Made by a program: the position numbers and the translations under genes. 26,991 nt of DNA. It comes from a virus. Positions 1-6,229 of the stretch are shown piece after piece. Within the stretch, counting starts at the first letter, position 1, and each line of letters starts with the position of its first letter. The stretch covers positions 1 to 26,991 of IMG/VR virus record IMGVR_UViG_3300030116_006165, one strand, 5' to 3'. Below the pieces are notes generated by a model. That model worked only from the letters and a program-made list of their open reading frames with translations, was not told the origin of the DNA and made no database searches.

Positions 1-3
1 GCA

Positions 4-162
4 TTATGAGTCATTTTGACAGTTTGAGAGGAGTTGAAGTTCTAATGTATTAGATAATCTGTTATAACCACTTCCCACATGTAATTGTCCAATAAGTACG
101 GAAAGTGTTGCTGCACCCCAGAAGATGTAGTACCAGGATGATTTAATTTGGTGTTTCTTCAT
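4..162 (-). CDS. Small membrane protein (52 aa), function unknown
   Basis: A complete 52-codon frame runs from ATG at 162 to TAA at 4-6. The protein starts MKKHQIKSSWYYIFWGAATL and has one membrane segment at about residues 11-28 (aromatic WYYIFW, then small and hydrophobic residues). A polar tail of about 25 residues follows. From memory, short proteins with a WYY-FWG membrane segment recur in marine cyanophages, but none has a function I know. Its ATG overlaps the stop of the preceding 34-codon ORF as ATGA, which suggests coupled translation. The membrane segment is clear and the role is unknown. Confidence 0.6.
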   Translation of the reverse strand: MKKHQIKSSWYYIFWGAATLSVLIGQLHVGSGYNRLSNTLELQLLSNCQNDS

Positions 163-263
163 TTACCAGTAAGTGTAATAGGTATATCCAAAGATTCTTT
201 AGTAGTTGGTGGTAGAATTGGGGATATAAGTATTAAGAGAGGGAAATTGATGTCTGAAGACAT
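159..263 (-). CDS. Very small hydrophobic ORF (34 aa)
   Basis: This 34-codon frame runs from ATG at 263 to TGA at 159-161. The product has a hydrophobic N-terminal half (FPLLILISPILPP) and a C-terminal part containing LDIPITLTGK. Its stop overlaps the start of the next small gene as ATGA, which is the main reason to believe it is translated. I see no good Shine-Dalgarno site. The ATG sits inside the loop of a long inverted repeat (238-292), and its first codons lie in a repeated 12-mer, so its translation could depend on RNA structure. It is too short for composition to prove coding. Confidence 0.4.
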   Translation of the reverse strand: MSSDINFPLLILISPILPPTTKESLDIPITLTGK

Positions 264-292
264 GTTTGTCTGAAGACAGCGTATTTCCCTCT
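238..292 (-). repeat. 10-bp inverted repeat enclosing two 12-bp repeats
   Basis: On the plus strand AGAGGGAAAT (238-247) is exactly complementary to ATTTCCCTCT (283-292), with 35 bases between. The loop holds two identical copies of TGTCTGAAGACA (251-262 and 267-278), each itself an imperfect palindrome. The minus-strand RNA could form an outer 10-bp stem with two small inner hairpins. No U-run follows, so it is not a standard terminator. Confidence 0.6.
251..278. repeat. Tandem direct repeat TGTCTGAAGACA x2
   Basis: Two perfect copies of TGTCTGAAGACA lie at 251-262 and 267-278, separated by 4 bases. Each has TGTCT/AGACA arms around a 2-base centre. Paired half-palindromic 12-mers could be a protein-binding site or two small RNA hairpins. 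They sit in the loop of the larger inverted repeat at 238-292. Confidence 0.7.
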
Positions 293-295
293 GTT

Positions 296-322
296 GGGGA
301 AAGGTCCACCCTTCCTCTCCCC
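296..322 (-). terminator. GC-rich hairpin just downstream of the large terminase gene
   Basis: In the minus-strand transcript GGGGAGAGG (322-314) pairs with CCTTTCCCC (304-296), giving a 9-bp stem with one G-U pair and a 9-base loop. It begins about 20 bases after the terminase stop. No U-tract follows, so termination is uncertain. It may instead be an RNA stability or processing element. Confidence 0.4.
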
Positions 323-341
323 TGTTAAGATGTCCTATCGC

Positions 342-2102
342 TCAAATCCAGGTAGGGACTGACTTTCCACCTTCTTTACTTCTAGCTTCCTCTCTTTGGT
401 CTTTATTCATACCAAAAACTAGGTGATTAGCGGAGCTCTGAGGGTTCTCTATGAAGTCTTCTAGCATAGAGTTCCATTCTTCTCTTTTACGGGTCTTAAT
501 GGCCTCGTCAGCGCTAATAGAGAGTGCATCTGTGTAATACTTTACTCCTTGTGCAAGGCAGTCGAGTCTGTCATCATGTTTAACAGCACCTTTTTCTCTA
601 CACATACGGGACATTTGATAGAAAAGCATATAGAGAAGACGAAGTTCTGGAGCTTCGTTTGCATTAGATTTATAATCCCATTCAACAACACTTTTATCAA
701 TACATAAACGATGTTGATTAAGAACTGGCTCCAAGCTATCAATGATTCTATCTTCTTTCCTAACGTTAGCACGGGTTTCTTCTATAAATATGTTTTGTTT
801 TGTCTGTTGAATATGCTTTTTAAATAGCTCTGCAACTATTCCATCACCAAAGTTTGATTCAATTAGGAGGGTTGTGGCGTTATATTTGTTACATCCTCGA
901 AGTATATCCAACAAGGTGCTGTCTGAGTATCCATCTCTGTAAGCTCGCATTTCATGCAAGTATAGGAACCCATTTCGTTGGGAGAGGTAAGCAGCTGTTG
1001 TTTCGTCTGAGCCTCGGCCTGAGGGATCAACGGAGCAAATTGTTTCGGTGTAGGAGTCCCAGTCTCCAACCATCTGCATTGGAGAGTAAAAATAATCTCC
1101 TGGGAGTCCAACTGTTGGTAAGTCTTTGATAACGTTTGAGGGATCGGAGCACCATACAATGGATTCGGGAGCTTTAGTGGGGTTAACACTAGTAACGACC
1201 AAATCAGCCATCTTAAGTGGGAATTTCTCTGCATCACTTAAACTCGTATCAAGTTGAAATTGAAGCATAAAGTTACTTCGACCCATAGATGCTTCACGTT
1301 CTATTAGGTCGTCATTATCAAAGCGATCATCTGTTGTTTCCCATTCTAGCACCCCTGAATCGAGGTCGGCCTGGATCTGAGGTGCTAGTAATCCTTCATA
1401 TTGAGAGAGCTTTGACTTACGGGGATATCTTGCTGGCCAAACGAACGGACGGTAGTTGCGCTCTGCCAACTTACGATAAACAGTAAAAGTAGTCTGAGGA
1501 GTCCCGAGATACATAATACGGCTATCGCTTTTGGGGGTAAGAATTGACTCTGCTTCCGTGCAGAGTTGAAGTAGTTTTTCACGCATTAACTCCGTCATGG
1601 AGTTTCCAGGAACCTCTATGTCGTCCAAAATCATTAAATCTGCGCGACTTCCTGTTAGCTGACCAGTTATGCCCACCGACTTTACGCTTGGGGCTTGGTG
1701 TGGAGAACAGTTTACGTCGAAGCTGATGCGACTCCAACGAGAGTCGTCCGATTTCGGTTGTAGGTGACTGAGCCATGGAGTTTCAATAATTAGTTTTTGT
1801 AAGAAGATTGACATGTTATCTGCTCTTTCTTTAGAAGCAGATATGATCATTATTTTTCTTTCTGGATCATTAAAGAGTGTCCAAAGAACAAAAGCGCCAG
1901 TAATCCAAGATTTACCAACACCTCTAAAGGCTTGGATCTGTAATCTTTTTGGTCCATTCTGTAAGTAATCAGCAATAGCGTACTGAGCACGTGTAGGGGA
2001 TGGAAGATCTAGTTGAGACCAAAGTGCTTGTAAGAATAATTTAAAGTCTTCCTGTAGAGCGAGTAAAGGATCAGGTGTTTTACGCTTTTTTGTTCTTGCC
2101 AT
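342..2102 (-). CDS. terL: Terminase large subunit (T7 gp19-like)
   Basis: This is the ATP-driven DNA packaging motor and nuclease, which docks on the portal and cuts concatemers. At 586 aa it matches T7 gp19 in size. The ATPase half shows a Walker A motif FRGVGKSW (about residues 59-66), a Walker B with catalytic acid LMILDDIE (156-163) and the coupling motif LGTPQT (199-204). The RNase H-like nuclease half shows acidic residues in CSVDPSGRGSDE (D359), LLIESNFGDG (E415) and HDDRLDCLAQG (D514). The ATG at 2102 lies inside the end of the preceding 52-codon gene (23-base overlap), so translation may be coupled. The small-subunit candidate is about 2 kb upstream, separated by a basic protein, an HNH-like protein and a 52-aa protein. 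Confidence 0.96.
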   Translation of the reverse strand: MARTKKRKTPDPLLALQEDFKLFLQALWSQLDLPSPTRAQYAIADYLQNGPKRLQIQAFRGVGKSWITGAFVLWTLFNDPERKIMIISASKERADNMSIFLQKLIIETPWLSHLQPKSDDSRWSRISFDVNCSPHQAPSVKSVGITGQLTGSRADLMILDDIEVPGNSMTELMREKLLQLCTEAESILTPKSDSRIMYLGTPQTTFTVYRKLAERNYRPFVWPARYPRKSKLSQYEGLLAPQIQADLDSGVLEWETTDDRFDNDDLIEREASMGRSNFMLQFQLDTSLSDAEKFPLKMADLVVTSVNPTKAPESIVWCSDPSNVIKDLPTVGLPGDYFYSPMQMVGDWDSYTETICSVDPSGRGSDETTAAYLSQRNGFLYLHEMRAYRDGYSDSTLLDILRGCNKYNATTLLIESNFGDGIVAELFKKHIQQTKQNIFIEETRANVRKEDRIIDSLEPVLNQHRLCIDKSVVEWDYKSNANEAPELRLLYMLFYQMSRMCREKGAVKHDDRLDCLAQGVKYYTDALSISADEAIKTRKREEWNSMLEDFIENPQSSANHLVFGMNKDQREEARSKEGGKSVPTWI

Positions 2103-2238
2103 TGATTTTTAATTTCTCACTTAAATCTCCTTCTGTCCACCAAGTTTTACCTGATTTAGTGTCCAGATATTTAATCATAAGAGTTTTGAATCCACGTGCA
2201 GAAGATTTTACTTTTCTGTCTACAATTTTAATTGCCAT
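2080..2238 (-). CDS. Small basic protein upstream of terL (52 aa)
   Basis: This 52-codon frame runs from ATG at 2238 to TAA at 2080-2082. It starts MAIKIVDRKVKSSARGFKTL and contains the stretch KYLDTKSGKTWWTEGDLSEK. It is lysine-rich, with an alternating pattern compatible with a small beta-rich fold. It begins 6 bases after the HNH-like gene ends and overlaps the terminase start by 23 bases, so it fills an otherwise unexplained gap in the packaging operon. I do not recognise its function. Its position suggests an accessory packaging role, which is inference only. Confidence 0.6.
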   Translation of the reverse strand: MAIKIVDRKVKSSARGFKTLMIKYLDTKSGKTWWTEGDLSEKLKINGKNKKA

Positions 2239-2244
2239 AATGTT

Positions 2245-3672
2245 TTAGTTAAGGACATAGTTTACTAATAATTGATGTACATTCTCATTTGGATTTTTTA
2301 ATATCATTTGTGTTAAAGCTGTAAAATCTGCTTTAGTCATGTTTTGTACTTTCTCAGCTAAATTAAAATCTATGAATTCTCTAGTTACCTGTTCATAAGG
2401 TATAAAGGTATCATTTTGTGTAGCTTTAATTAAAGCATCACCAGCATTAACTGACATTGCTTGTGCACCAGTCCTAGCATTTATATCACTTGGGATTATA
2501 GTTATATTCCACAATTCATCAGCACCTTTATTTTTAAATTTAGGAGCCTCTTTACTTAATTTAGCAAAATGCTGTACATCATGTATATGTTCTACTTGTA
2601 ATTCTTTCCAATTTTTTCTACCGAACTTTGCAATTCCTTCTGCATTTAGTTCTCTTAATTCTTCTTCTATTGCTGTATAAACTTTTCTATTAGTTTTCCT
2701 ATAACTTTCAACTAAATCTACGTTCGGATATTCAGACTGATATCTACTGAATTGAAACCTTAAAGTATCCTCATCTAGTTTTCGAGCTGCATTTCTATTT
2801 AGTGTTGCAATAGCTTTTCCTTCTTTATTCTTATAAACATATTTTGTCACACCAGTTTTTGATGATGTATAAGTACCTACAGTATAAATCTGACCATCTT
2901 TGGGATCTACAAATTTCTTATTAAAACCTGCTAGTGGGTATTTTTCACCTGCTTTTATTCTAGGTTCAGCATAATTTCTTGCAGCTTTATCTAAGTCTTT
3001 AAATGTTTGACTTGCTTTACCTTCTTTAGATATAGCAGCAAAGACATTCTGACCTAAACGATTATCTACACCTTGTTGTAAAAGACCACGATTAGATTGT
3101 ATACCAATAGTTTCATAGACTGGTTGTAAATAATTTGTATCTAAAGCTGCCTTAATATTAGATCTAAGTGGTTGTGTAGCTTCATCAAGTTTAGTTAAGC
3201 TTTTTTGAACAATAGGTATTTCACCAATAATCTTTTTAGCTGCATATTTTCCAGAGACTAAATCTACAACTTCCATAGATGCTTCTTTAGGATCTCGCCA
3301 ATTAACATCACCTACACTTTGAATAGCTCTAGCACCTATAGCACCTATATTGTGTGGTAAATTATACCATTCTTTAAATTCTTTAGTATCTTTCCAAGCA
3401 TCTCTTAATAAATGTCCTGTAAAGTTTAAACCCTTTTCAACATCTATAGCTCCTTCTTTGACACCTTGATCAGCAACTGATATTGTAGTATCTTCTGATG
3501 TATCTTCTTTTTCTTTAGCTCTTTTCTTAGCTTCTTGAGTCAAACCTTGGTCTTCAGAGATTTGTATTCTCTGCATTTTTTTCCATCGACTTTTTTTCCC
3601 TTTTCTTCTGAAATCTTCTGCTTTATCTAGGGATTTACGTCTAGGACCATCTATCCAAAGAGTTTCTGCCAT
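2245..3672 (-). CDS. HNH-nuclease-like protein next to terminase (475 aa)
   Basis: I do not recognise this family as a whole. The N-terminal 60 residues are highly basic and charged. Residues about 80-220 look helical. The C-terminal region at about 355-403 resembles an HNH/beta-beta-alpha nuclease: it has LQVEHIHDVQHF (E361, H362, H364, D365), then ELWNITIIPSDIN, then NARTGA, matching the usual pattern of His cluster, Asn and final Asn. No zinc-binding cysteines are seen. It starts at 3672 in a TAATG overlap with the basic protein before it and ends 6 bases before the 52-aa gene. Nucleases of this type often lie near terminases and can assist packaging in some phages (e.g. HK97 gp74). The nuclease assignment is inferred from the motif only. 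Confidence 0.6.
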   Translation of the reverse strand: MAETLWIDGPRRKSLDKAEDFRRKGKKSRWKKMQRIQISEDQGLTQEAKKRAKEKEDTSEDTTISVADQGVKEGAIDVEKGLNFTGHLLRDAWKDTKEFKEWYNLPHNIGAIGARAIQSVGDVNWRDPKEASMEVVDLVSGKYAAKKIIGEIPIVQKSLTKLDEATQPLRSNIKAALDTNYLQPVYETIGIQSNRGLLQQGVDNRLGQNVFAAISKEGKASQTFKDLDKAARNYAEPRIKAGEKYPLAGFNKKFVDPKDGQIYTVGTYTSSKTGVTKYVYKNKEGKAIATLNRNAARKLDEDTLRFQFSRYQSEYPNVDLVESYRKTNRKVYTAIEEELRELNAEGIAKFGRKNWKELQVEHIHDVQHFAKLSKEAPKFKNKGADELWNITIIPSDINARTGAQAMSVNAGDALIKATQNDTFIPYEQVTREFIDFNLAEKVQNMTKADFTALTQMILKNPNENVHQLLVNYVLN

Positions 3673-3917
3673 TATTTCCTTTTCGCACCTCCTCTACCAC
3701 GATTGATCTTCAAGCTTTCTCTTCTATAAGACCCATCAGGTTGTTTAGAAGCATCTTGTTTAGATCCTTTTTTAATGCCTAACTTCTTACGAGCTTTAGC
3801 ATGATCTCTTTTATACTTTTTAGAATGGGCGTATTTACCACCAGGGCTGTTATCACGTACATGCTTAGCACGTGATTTTGCATTCGTCCGATATGTGTCA
3901 GTTGATGATTTTGCCAT
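3672..3917 (-). CDS. Small, highly basic protein (81 aa), possible nucleic-acid binder
   Basis: The protein is 81 aa and strongly rich in Lys and Arg, with no membrane segment. The C-terminal half contains ARKKLGIKKGSKQDAS and ends in INRGRGGAKRK. This resembles the end of small basic phage proteins related to HNH nucleases (pattern G-x-K-x-D-x-S-H followed by N-R-x-R-G), but the usual His is Lys here (DASK), so catalysis looks unlikely. The gene overlaps the small terminase gene by 20 bases upstream and shares one base (TAATG) with the HNH-like gene downstream. A DNA-binding role in packaging is plausible and not shown. Confidence 0.65.
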   Translation of the reverse strand: MAKSSTDTYRTNAKSRAKHVRDNSPGGKYAHSKKYKRDHAKARKKLGIKKGSKQDASKQPDGSYRRESLKINRGRGGAKRK

Positions 3918-4143
3918 ACATTCTCCGTTTTACAAGTTCAGGATCAACTTTAGGAATTACATTGGCTAACTTATCTAAAGGACTACCTTCATAAGCTATA
4001 CCACTAATATCATTTGTTTTTAACCAGTCACAAGCTGCTTTTAAATCTTGTGTAGAAGCTGTACCACTTCGGACCCGTTGTAGGAATTCTTCTGTGACAA
4101 GGCTATGTAATTCATTAAACTGGTCTTCTGTGGCTTTCTTCAT
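3898..4143 (-). CDS. terS: Probable terminase small subunit (T7 gp18-like)
   Basis: This 81-aa protein is close in length to T7 gp18 (about 89 aa), the DNA-recognition partner of the large terminase. The sequence shows a helical N-terminus with FNELHSLVTEEFLQRVRSG, then a DLKAACDWLKTNDI segment. This layout (short helix, then alanine-rich helix ending in WLK-N-I) is shared by phage small terminases of this group. It sits between the holin region and the large terminase, where gene 18 lies in T7. It shares one base with the 51-aa gene before it (TAATG) and overlaps the basic protein after it by 20 bases. The call rests on pattern and position. Confidence 0.72.
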   Translation of the reverse strand: MKKATEDQFNELHSLVTEEFLQRVRSGTASTQDLKAACDWLKTNDISGIAYEGSPLDKLANVIPKVDPELVKRRMYGKIIN

Positions 4144-4298
4144 TAGCTAAATAGTTTTGTTTTAACAATTTCTAATGCTTTATCATCAAGTTTATTATCA
4201 GTTCTCTTTACATAAGCTTCTAGTACATCTACTAGTAATTGCTTAACAGAATCTGATTTAATAAAGGTGAGTAAGATGGGCTTGATTAATAATGTCAT
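4143..4298 (-). CDS. Small helical protein (51 aa), function unknown
   Basis: This complete 51-codon frame is short and easily missed. ATG at 4298 overlaps the stop of the secreted-protein gene as ATGA, and TAA at 4143-4145 overlaps the small terminase start as TAATG. The product begins MTLLIKPILLTFIKSDSVKQ and continues with VLEAYVKRTDNKLDDKALEI, ending TKLFS. It looks like two amphipathic helices, the first hydrophobic enough to touch a membrane. Tight overlaps at both ends strongly support translation. I know similar short proteins from cyanophages only as hypotheticals. Confidence 0.72.
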   Translation of the reverse strand: MTLLIKPILLTFIKSDSVKQLLVDVLEAYVKRTDNKLDDKALEIVKTKLFS

Positions 4299-4921
4299 TG
4301 TTTCAGTGGGCATTTAGTTTTAGGTTTTTGCCAAGGTTTATACCAAGGCTTAGGTGGGTTCTTACATTCAAGAACTTTTTTCTCTGCTTTCTTAAAGGCA
4401 GTTATAGGTATAACATCACTACATAAATGGTACACACGTGAACCAGGTAATAACATAAACCCTTTTTGTTGAAGTTTAGCACAGTTATCAATTCTAACTA
4501 GCTCATAATTCAACTTCATTTTATCATGTTGTGCTGCTGCTATTTCTCTACAGCGTTTTAAACCTTCTCTATCCAAAGGGATCATAAAGTTAATCTGACC
4601 ACCCCAGTTCTCCGCTAAAGTATAGCTAGCAGGGTTCATTATACCTTCATCAATATCCCAAGGTTTAGTATGATTACCCATATAAAATGGGGAGAAGGTC
4701 ATGGTAGCTCCATTACAGCTTATGTTTGGACCATAATGCTGCCTAGATGGAGCCCCATTATTTTGAAATTGGACGGCTTGGTTGGTTACATTGCCCGTTG
4801 CAGCCGCCACAGGATTAGATGTATTGTTTGTTTCTCCTTCATCAGCACGAACTGGTGCTACTGAGAGAAGACTGATAAGGAGACCGTAGTAGAAGTAGTG
4901 TCGATTTCTCTGTCGATTGAT
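4295..4921 (-). CDS. Secreted protein of unknown function with no canonical start codon
   Basis: The frame is open from 5221 to TGA at 4295, but only the part after about 4921 looks like protein. That part has a basic stretch (NRQRNRH), a hydrophobic core (YFYYGLLISLLSV) and an APVRA cleavage site before DEGE, which is a typical signal peptide. The mature part includes NVTNQAVQFQNNG, YGPNISCNGATMTFSPFYMG and paired cysteines. I believe this is a recurring cyanophage hypothetical family. There is no ATG, GTG or TTG just before the signal peptide. The coordinate given assumes initiation at ATC (4921), with GGAAG a few bases upstream. Alternatives are ATG at 5065, which would add a long tyrosine- and arginine-rich leader, or a -1 frameshift from the overlapping gene. 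The start is unresolved and the downstream coding part is solid. Confidence 0.7.
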   Translation of the reverse strand: MNRQRNRHYFYYGLLISLLSVAPVRADEGETNNTSNPVAAATGNVTNQAVQFQNNGAPSRQHYGPNISCNGATMTFSPFYMGNHTKPWDIDEGIMNPASYTLAENWGGQINFMIPLDREGLKRCREIAAAQHDKMKLNYELVRIDNCAKLQQKGFMLLPGSRVYHLCSDVIPITAFKKAEKKVLECKNPPKPWYKPWQKPKTKCPLKQ

Positions 4922-5229
4922 TCTACTTCCATAACTTGACTTGCAGCCCTCGTTACTATTTCTAGTGAGAAGGGGTCTCCAGCTGTATGTAGAGTAAAGA
5001 CTGAATCTGTATCTACTATACCTCCAGAGCTTGCTGAAGTATGTGTTATATTTTCTCCTGACCATTTGTTTAACGCTGACCCATACTTGGTGATAGTTAT
5101 GTCTTCTACTATCTCTTGAGTCGTTGTTGTTGTAGAGTTCATCGAACCCTGGGTGAATTGAGGTGTGACTAACTCTGCTCTTGCTACCGAGGGGGAGAAC
5201 AGTGCTAAGAGTAAAAGCCATTTCTTCAT
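4858..5229 (-). CDS. Secreted protein (123 aa), function unknown
   Basis: The start overlaps the holin stop as ATGA (5226-5229). A clear signal peptide is visible: MKKWLLLLALFSPSVARA, with cleavage before ELV. There is no lipobox cysteine. The mature part is about 105 aa, rich in Thr, Ser and Val, with a TTTTTQEIVEDITITKYGSA stretch. It looks beta-rich and ends LSVFSQ. Its last part overlaps the start of the next secreted protein in another frame. The neighbours are a holin-like gene and packaging genes, so the protein may act at the cell envelope during lysis or be a minor virion protein. The pair is not an obvious Rz/Rz1 spanin, since Rz1 is a lipoprotein. Confidence 0.75.
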   Translation of the reverse strand: MKKWLLLLALFSPSVARAELVTPQFTQGSMNSTTTTTQEIVEDITITKYGSALNKWSGENITHTSASSGGIVDTDSVFTLHTAGDPFSLEIVTRAASQVMEVESIDREIDTTSTTVSLSVFSQ

Positions 5230-5531
5230 TCTTCCTTTTTCTTTGCCATAGGACAGTTTACTGTGTTACTTTTATCTTTTGAATTACCAGTAGATAAGCC
5301 GAATGTTGCTAGAGCTCCAGTGAAGACACTGGCAACGAACGTGATATCTGAGTTACCAGATTTCTTAACTACAGGTAATTCTAAGTAATTTAAAGTTATA
5401 ATAAACCCAGACCAAACAACTACGCCAAGTCTGACGAAAGTTCCAAGTATTTGGATTTGAGCATCTTGATCCTCTATTCCGTCTTTGATTTTGGTGAGGA
5501 GTCCTTTTTTTTCTTCTGGTTTTCCTTCCAT
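5226..5531 (-). CDS. Probable holin (101 aa)
   Basis: Holins make the inner-membrane holes that trigger lysis. This 101-aa protein has a charged N-terminus (EGKPEEKKGLLTKIKDGIED) and two hydrophobic segments, about residues 28-50 (ILGTFVRLGVVVWSGFIITL) and 63-80 (ITFVASVFTGALATFGLS). It ends in a lysine-rich tail. Size and layout fit a class II-like holin, and the position just after the fibre gene matches T7 gene 17.5. The start at 5531 overlaps the preceding gene by 58 bases. The stop overlaps the next start as ATGA. I see no partner endolysin in the window. The assignment comes from topology and position. Confidence 0.6.
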   Translation of the reverse strand: MEGKPEEKKGLLTKIKDGIEDQDAQIQILGTFVRLGVVVWSGFIITLNYLELPVVKKSGNSDITFVASVFTGALATFGLSTGNSKDKSNTVNCPMAKKKEE

Positions 5532-5872
5532 TTATTAACTTTAGCTTGTAGTTGTTTTTGAACTTTCTTTTTAATTGGTTCAAATAATGATTGAGTAACA
5601 GAAGTAGTAGCTACTGCCACTACCGCTGTTGTTACTGCTGTCACCACTACAGCTGTTTCAGGTATTGGCATTTTAATATCCAATACAGGAATCTTTAAGC
5701 TGGGTGGTTCTGGTTGTTCAGATGTTTCCTCCGCCTTTACGTCCTCAGGAGCCTCCAAATCACTTGGGGGTATGATCATAGGTTTATAGGCTGGAACGTC
5801 CGCTGTAGGCGGTCTGAAGTACATCTGAGGGATATCTAAAGCTCTGGGTAATCTAGCTTTAGGTATATCCAT
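5474..5872 (-). CDS. Proline-rich membrane protein (132 aa)
   Basis: Residues 1-75 are rich in proline and acidic residues (IPQMYFRPP, YKPMIIPPSDLEAPED) and probably disordered. One membrane segment follows at about 77-97 (AVVVTAVTTAVVAVATTSV). The C-terminus is a highly basic helix (FEPIKKKVQKQLQAKVNKWK) ending in a lysine cluster. Related proline-rich proteins with one membrane span occur in cyanophages, in my recollection, without a known function. The gene starts directly after the preceding stop (TAA then ATG) and overlaps the holin start by 58 bases. A role in lysis or at the envelope is possible from its topology and neighbours. Confidence 0.68.
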   Translation of the reverse strand: MDIPKARLPRALDIPQMYFRPPTADVPAYKPMIIPPSDLEAPEDVKAEETSEQPEPPSLKIPVLDIKMPIPETAVVVTAVTTAVVAVATTSVTQSLFEPIKKKVQKQLQAKVNKWKENQKKKKDSSPKSKTE

Positions 5873-6184
5873 TTATGACCAAGGTATACCTACACCAGTA
5901 GTTGGTGTTTTTTGTTCATTTACACCTTTCTCTACTGATTCTTCAATTCTAGCGACAGTACCATCGTTATCAGCATCAAGTTTTGCTTTAACCCAACCTA
6001 GTACTGTTTCTTCTGTTAGATCTGCATAAGGTACAAGAGTATCAGGCTTAGGAAGAGCTACTTCACCAGTAGCTCTGAATTTATAAGTACCATCTTCTCC
6101 AGTTACTCTAAATACTGCTCTATAGACATACCCATCTGCTAGTTCACGTTGAAGGGTGTTGATTTGCCAAGTTTTAGTAGCCAT
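5873..6184 (-). CDS. Conserved cyanophage hypothetical protein (103 aa)
   Basis: The 103-aa protein begins MATKTWQINTLQRELADGYV. It contains YRAVFRVTGEDGTYKFRATG, then PDTLVPYADLTEETVLGWVK and a C-terminal PTTGVGIPW. I recognise this as a recurring small protein of marine cyanophages: the WQI-L-RE-DGYVY start, the IPYADLTEE-V-GWVK centre and the PW end are the signature. Its function is unknown. The first half looks like a beta-sandwich and the second half like helices. It lies 45 bases downstream of the fibre gene and directly abuts the next gene. It may be a fibre-associated or assembly protein, by position only. Confidence 0.8.
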   Translation of the reverse strand: MATKTWQINTLQRELADGYVYRAVFRVTGEDGTYKFRATGEVALPKPDTLVPYADLTEETVLGWVKAKLDADNDGTVARIEESVEKGVNEQKTPTTGVGIPWS

Positions 6185-6229
6185 TTTAAGTTTGTTTTAA
6201 ATAAATTGTTTATGTTTTAAGGTTTTGTC

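Noticed and set aside
863-1237. Minus-strand 124-codon frame and other frames inside the terminase gene
   Set aside because: They overlap a terminase gene with all catalytic motifs intact, and their products show no family pattern.
4295-5221. Full 308-codon frame starting at ATG 5221
   Set aside because: The first 100 or so codons are a shadow of the overlapping secreted-protein gene; protein-like sequence begins only at the signal peptide near 4921.
4858-5229. Programmed -1 frameshift joining the two secreted proteins
   Set aside because: The frames are in the right relation, but I found no standard slippery heptamer, and the second protein has its own signal peptide. Kept only as an alternative.
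4858-5229. Rz/Rz1 spanin pair
   Set aside because: Overlap and signal peptides fit loosely, but no lipobox cysteine or long periplasmic coiled coil is visible.
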